NCBI GenBank assembly: GCA_022393335.1 | Contig: JAJEKB010021019.1 | Coordinates: forward strand, 1,042,280-1,106,279 | From: Macrotrachela quadricornifera | Taxonomy: Eukaryota > Rotifera > Eurotatoria > Philodinida > Philodinidae | Direction of reading: 5' to 3' | Length of the DNA: 64,000 nt | Shown here: piece by piece, positions 58,826 through 64,000 of the stretch | Position numbering within the stretch: the stretch's first letter is position 1 | Layout: each line of letters begins with the position of its first letter | Notes under the pieces: generated by a model | The model's database searches: none | What the model saw: the letters and a program-made list of their open reading frames with translations, nothing else | Told to the model about the DNA's origin: nothing | Translations under genes and position numbers: made by a program

Positions 58826-60398
58826 TTTATATTATCTAGAAAAAAATAAATATATTTTTATATTTATTAATGAAATAGAATAATTAAAAGGATCTTGTTT
58901 AATCTAAGATAATTCTTATCTTGAGGGCACACTCATTATTTCTATAGCTATTAAATGATCGTACTGTAGATCATATTCGATTCATTATAGATTATCATCT
59001 GCATGTTAGTATGAAGTAAGTTAATGATCCATTAACAATGATTAGAATCTTGATTTCTTATCTTCAAAATCGATGAAAAAATTACTTTATGATTTTTCAT
59101 TTGTCTTTAATAAAAATTTTTTATTGATTAAGAATGATTTGCATTATGTATTCTTAGGAATATAGTTGACTTTTTATTTTGTACATTTCATAAAAATAAT
59201 AATGTGAAATAGATGAATTAAAGAAAAGAGAGATCGCCTTTAGAAATACATAAACTATTGTGGTTACTTCTTTTTTATGCATGTTTGTGACTAACAAATG
59301 AATTGACAACATAGCTCATTTACATTTCAATCTATAAATCTTAGCAAGTGTCTTTAAATTCAATTCATTCAATTCTAAAAAAGTCACTTTAACGAAATCA
59401 TATTGAATATTTCTGTTATAATGCTCATTAGTACTATTAAATTACACATTATTTCAATCAATAGTAGTATTTTATGCCTCTATTATTAATAAACAGATCG
59501 ACTCATATTGCTCGAATCATCGCGATAGTATTGAATATTTTTTCAATGAATTGACTTTTGAATCGCTATTATATATATATATTATCTGATATGATAGAAA
59601 ATACTTACCGGTTGAATAAATCTATGATTGTTTTAGTAATAAATAAAAGATTATCGTTGATTTATACGATGAATTGAGACAATGATGTTTTATCGAGTTA
59701 GTTCAACAATAAAATAGACTATTTGAAGCTTATATATCCATGAATATATCTTTATATTATATGGACAGAAGAAAAAAAGAAGGTAACACACATCGTCAAG
59801 GTTAACATTGGCGAATATAAGTTATGCGGAGCAATCAAGTGTAACGGTCATTTCATATCATCGATATCATATCTGGATAAATATAATTCTCTTTCATTTA
59901 TGTATTTCTCGACAATATGAGTTATTTGTATATTAAATAATGTGAAAATTCTTCTCTTTCTTCCAATGAAGAGGTTAACAAACAAAAAATTCTATGTTTA
60001 TTTCATATTGATTAATACAACAACAATAACACGTGAAGAGAAACAACAGTGCTTCTCTAAAAATTTGACTAAAAGTAATTGAGAATGCTAAATCAGAATC
60101 GAAGATAAGTTTTTACATGAATTCAATCGAAGAACATTCCAATAATGTTCATATTTGACATTCTCAAATGATATAAATAACATACTAAAACAAACGATTT
60201 TTTCCATGGTTAGGTAGAACTCATTGAGTTACCTATAAAGAGGTTCTTTTTAATATTATCAAATATTTCAATCGAGACTTCCGATGAGGCACGATATAAA
60301 GAAGAAACTTTTAAAATCTAGACTTCTGTCTACAGGTAATTATACAACATACATTGTTTGAAAGCTTCCTATTTCGGAATCATTTTGTTTGAAAGGTC
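58826..60398. other. Intergenic, no gene recognised
   Basis: AT-rich, includes an (AT)n run near 59570. No supported feature. Confidence 0.4.
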
Positions 60399-60754
60399 CC
60401 CAGGTCTATCAAAACGGTATCGTTTGCGAACCGAAAACGAACCGTATCGTATCCGTATGATAAACGCACCGTATTTGGTCGTTTTCTCTCCGTTTACGGA
60501 TAAAATTCGAATATTAAGGTAGGATTCTAGTATGATCATACTATGAAATTGTACCAGATCTTCTGTTATCCATGCAAGATTTTATTGGAACTTCAAATGT
60601 AGTTTTTCATCGATCTCAGTGCTCTGTTATAATCTATGATATTTCCCTTTCCTAAACAACCGTTCTTCATAATTTTCTTTGATTTTTCATCATTGATTAT
60701 CAAACACCACCACACCTGTGGACCTGATTCATACTTACCATTACGACGATGTTA

Positions 60755-61700
60755 GCAAAATCATATCTAAATAAAAACAATAAAAATTTAATATATAAAA
60801 TTTCTACTTACATATACGACGATATTATTAAAATATCTAAATAAAAATAAAAAAAAATATTTCATATGTTAAACTTCTAGTTGCCTATTCGACAGTCAAA
60901 CTAAAATATCTAAAAAGAAAACGAACTTCATATATAAAGTTCTATTTATCTATTTGAGAATATTATAATAATATCTAAATAAAAAAAAATAAAAATCTAA
61001 TTATAATATTCAGACTTATCACACTATGGTATTATTGATTTATCGAAATAAAAAATAATAACTCTATATATAAAAATCGTAAGTGTTCATTCCAACATTT
61101 GATTGAAATGTCTAAATGGAAAACAAGTATATAAAGTTTATATATATATAATTCATACATTTTCAATAATATTATTTTGATATTTATATAAAAAAAAGAA
61201 TTGTATAAATAAAATTCTTATTTGTCCATATCGACGACATGATTAGAATTTTGAAATAAAACAATTTTAATATATAAATTTCATGTGTCTCTCGATGATA
61301 AAAATGAAACTATCGAAATAAAAAAATGTAATCTCTACATAAAATTCATACTTGCCTATTCGATGGTTTTATTGCATTATCTAAATAAATAAAAATAAAA
61401 ATTTAATACTTAAAATTTATGCTTATTTTTTCGATAATATTGCCTAAATATCTGAAAAAGAAAGGATAATTTTATATATAAAATTTACACTTGTCTATTT
61501 GATGATATTGCTGAAATATCTAAATAAAAAAAAGAAAGAAGAATGTTACAAATAAAATACATACTTGACTATTGAACGATTTTATTGAATTATCTAAATA
61601 AAAAGAGTATACATTGTTTATATATATAATTCATATGCTTTCGACGATATCGTTGTAATATCTAAATAAATAAAAAAGAATTTAACACGTAAACTTGATA
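60755..61700 (+). repeat. Diverged ~70-bp minisatellite, about 14 units
   Basis: The anchor TATCTAAATAAAAA, followed by AATATATAAAATT and TACTTG.CTATTCGACGATATT, recurs roughly every 65-75 bp (near 60763, 60835, 60908, 60970, 61040, 61110, 61180, 61245, 61310, 61378, 61450, 61518, 61590 and 61655). Units differ at many positions, so the array is old. Confidence 0.7.
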
Positions 61701-61939
61701 TTTCGTTTGTTCACAATAATTTTGAAATCTCTGAATCTAAAGATAATAAAAATTAAACATAGAAATTGTTTACTGCAATCGACAATGATGTGAAGTTATC
61801 TATACGAAAAGTAAGATAGCAGACTAAGTTCATGTCTATATGCCTGTTAATCTTTATTGAGCTATGTTGACGAAGAAAAACTTTAGTTACGCATGGTTAG
61901 GTATGACTTTGCAAGATTCTGATCATCAAATTTTATTCA

Positions 61940-63303
61940 AATCTTATATTAACACTAATTGACGATCTTGTCATCGATCTTTCCAGATTCTTGAATTTCC
62001 TGATTGATTCTTGTGATACAAATAGGGGTATCGAATTAGTATTAACATTTCATTTATTTAATGCTAACACCAATAGTTTTGTATAATGATCCTGAAGCAA
62101 AAGTATTGCAGCTTGTACTGATTAATGTAATGTTAAAGCAAAGCTTCCATCTCATCTCTGACTGATATAAAAAGTTTAATATACAGAACTATTGATATCA
62201 TTCAGAGATGAAAGCAATGCTTTAACGTTACAGTAATTAATACAACCTGCAATAATTTTGCTTCAGAATTATTATACAAAAAAATTGGTGTTTACATTAA
62301 ATTAAGGAAATGCTAATACTAGGCCGACACCTCTAGACATAAATAACGCTTATCTTTACAGCACTATGATTATCTCCTTTCATTATTAGAACTCGTTTTA
62401 CAGTTGGAAGAGGTAAAGGTAATTAAGTTGAGAGAGGCTGTTGTTTTCGTTATGCTCTTCATTGCCTTTGTTTTACTGTGTGTGGTGATGGTTCTAAAAA
62501 AAAAGACAATATGCGACTCGAAAAAAAAGAATATTATAGTTACCGATCCCTACTATCTAAATTAAAAATAATGTTGCTGAAAAAAAATTACTTGAATCTT
62601 CTTGGTTGATTTCCATGAGAGAAAATTTCTACAAATGAAAAAATAAATGTTAATGACAAATACAATTTTTTGAAAAATAAACCATTGCTGTATTTTACTG
62701 TTTTCTCTCTACATTCAATAGAAAAAGAAAATAAATGAATGTCTTTTCAATACATTCGACTATCTTGAAAAGTTACTTACTCAAAGTGTAGTGAAAACAT
62801 TACTTCTTTCGTTATAAATGAATATATAAAGGTTATACGATTGTATTAATATATGTATTTAAACAATGAGATCACATGCTATTGATCTTGAAGATCAGAT
62901 AAGAATCTTTTAAAAGAAAGAAAGAAAAAACTTGCCTGAACTGCAAGAAACCATATATATATCCAGTAGGCTCTTTCCAGATTCTTGTTTTCCCGATCAA
63001 TCAGGCAAGATTCTTTTTGCCTTGAAATTCAGCCAAGATTCTTCTGAGAGGAAAGGAAAAAGATTCTTGTATAAACTTAAAAAATTCTTGAATATCTTGT
63101 AATTCTTGCTTGATTCTTTTACTTCAGAGTAATCAGATAATTTTCTTGTCATCTTGAACTTCCGGTAAGAATCTTTTTTTCTTTCCTTTCAAAAGGAACC
63201 TTGCCTAAACATCATGATTTAAAAGAATTTTGACTGATAATCAAGAAAATCAAGAATCTGGAAAGATTGAGGTCAAGATCGTCGATTAGTGAAGAATCTT
63301 ATA
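61940..63303. mobile_element. Nested inverted-repeat element (61949-63294)
   Basis: CACTAATTGACGATCTTG near the left end and its inverted counterpart CAAGATCGTCGATTAGTG near the right, extended over about 70 bp including CTTTCCAGATTCTTGA. AATCTTATA at 61940-61948 is repeated exactly at 63295-63303 (9 bp). GATTCTTG/CAAGAATC words are frequent near both ends. No coding capacity. Confidence 0.6.
62037..62321. repeat. Long palindrome, arms ~130 bp
   Basis: Arms 62037-62168 and 62194-62321 are inverted copies with scattered mismatches (for example TAATGCTAACACCAAT against ATTGGTGTTTACATTA) around a ~25-nt loop. A transcript would form a ~130-bp hairpin. TA dinucleotides at both ends would fit a Tc1/mariner-type foldback MITE. 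Confidence 0.75.
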
Positions 63304-63506
63304 AGATACATTAAAACTGCCACTTAAACGGTGTTTCGTTACGGTGTAGTGAATGGTGTATACTAAACGGCTCGTAAAACGGCCTGTAACGTATCCGTAT
63401 ATTTCTAATTAACCGATACTCGTAAGTGAAAAATATCTGGACACCGTAAAGATGCCGTTTGGTATCGGTTTACCGTCGTTTACGGACCATCAATATAGAC
63501 CTGGGC

Positions 63507-64000
63507 TTATTCGTTCAGAATTTCTTCGTAAAGCTTCATAGTATCTGAGGCTATTCTTTCAACAGGAAATCCAACTTTCATCTTACGAATATGCTTCCAT
63601 TCAGAAGGAGTTGAATAGAACAACAACCAATGAGCACCATGAAGTCCATACTCCATTTGACGAATTTTAAAATCCTTCATATTGCGACGAATCTCAACAA
63701 AAACATTATATTTCATACCATCGTACTCGAACTGAACTTCATCTCTTTGTATTTGGTTTTCTTTTGATTCGAAGGTTGTATTACCAAATAATAGAAAATC
63801 TGCCGTTTCTTTCTCAACAATAAGTGCAATGGGTCGTGTTGTTTTCGAACTGTTACGTACCTCATTTTTCCATATAACGTCGCCGGTCAGTGTCGAAGTT
63901 AAGTTCAAAGGTGTAAATAATTTCAAAAAGATGTTTGATTCTCTTTGTGGATTACTGTAACTGTGATAGATTTGTATTGTTCTACCTCCATCATGTCCAG
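63507..64000 (-). CDS. C-terminal part of an unidentified gene (runs off the right edge)
   Basis: The minus strand is open from the window edge (about 63998) to the TAA at 63507-63509, roughly 163 codons without a stop. It has well-balanced protein composition and clear alternating strands, for example TRPIALIVEKETADFLLFG and YGLHGAHWLLFYSTPSEWKH. There is no initiating ATG at the 5' side, so the start and further exons lie beyond the window. The fold looks alpha/beta and the family is not recognised. A transposon end (63505) lies one base beyond the stop codon, so the natural 3' UTR has been replaced by transposon sequence. Confidence 0.6.
   Translation of the reverse strand, partial: GHDGGRTIQIYHSYSNPQRESNIFLKLFTPLNLTSTLTGDVIWKNEVRNSSKTTRPIALIVEKETADFLLFGNTTFESKENQIQRDEVQFEYDGMKYNVFVEIRRNMKDFKIRQMEYGLHGAHWLLFYSTPSEWKHIRKMKVGFPVERIASDTMKLYEEILNE

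Larger units (their letters stand above)
60399..63505. mobile_element. 3.1-kb TIR element with CCCAGGTCTAT ends
   Basis: The ends CCCAGGTCTAT (60399-60409) and ATAGACCTGGG (63495-63505) are exact inverted copies. Each is followed inward by about 100-170 bp dense in AACGG/CCGTTT words (60414-60500 and 63330-63485), likely binding sites. The interior holds a ~70-bp minisatellite and a nested element. There is no transposase. No target duplication was found, so the boundary rests on the TIRs. The right end lies one base from a stop codon of the flanking gene. Confidence 0.65.

Overview
This is eukaryotic nuclear DNA, about 70% A+T, with one assembly gap (8881-9363). Genes are sparse. Introns are mostly 50-70 nt GT..AG introns. 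F-box/leucine-rich families are present, and class II transposons are dense and often nested. That combination suggests a small invertebrate, most likely a bdelloid rotifer of the Rotaria/Adineta type. The species call is inference from gene style; no rRNA or mitochondrial marker is present. No tRNA, rRNA, CRISPR array or bacterial operon was seen.

Layout. 0-8 kb is a transposon graveyard: an unidentified gene fragment, a SnoaL-like pseudogene, a complete MULE (2810-5205) with intact five-exon transposase, satellite-like terminal inverted repeats (TIRs) and an 8-bp target-site duplication (TSD), then a coiled-coil pseudogene and two nested hAT elements. 9.4-9.6 kb is a palindrome-rich 62-bp tandem repeat against the gap. 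10-17.5 kb holds a frameshifted small membrane-protein gene, a secreted probably lipid-anchored protein (two exons) and a single-exon membrane glycosyltransferase-like gene.

18-29 kb contains three copies of a long direct repeat. Each copy carries a TATA box and then a leader that folds into the same nested RNA structure. The structure is closed by an uninterrupted 20-bp stem and followed a few nucleotides later by an AUG and a splice donor. This is the best candidate here for an undescribed functional element. Pseudogenes and a mariner-type MITE lie between the copies.

29.5-32.4 kb encodes a six-exon type I membrane receptor-like protein. 37.5-38.6 kb encodes a protein of 156-bp repeats, each with a DxNxDGxIG calcium-loop motif and a Pro/Tyr linker. 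39.7-42.2 kb holds a Merlin-type transposase relic and an intact F-box protein. 44-47 kb is the 3' part of a VIT/VWA-family gene; one of its introns contains a hAT element that itself contains a Tc1/mariner-type element.

52-59 kb contains a multi-exon Rep-like gene with a superfamily 3 helicase domain of the kind found in circular single-stranded DNA viruses and related elements. It is broken by a homopolymer frameshift and a solo LTR, flanked by about 500-bp direct repeats, and lies between two F-box gene pieces. 60.4-63.5 kb is a 3.1-kb TIR element carrying a diverged ~70-bp minisatellite and a nested element with a ~285-bp palindrome. It ends one base from the stop codon of a gene that runs off the right edge.
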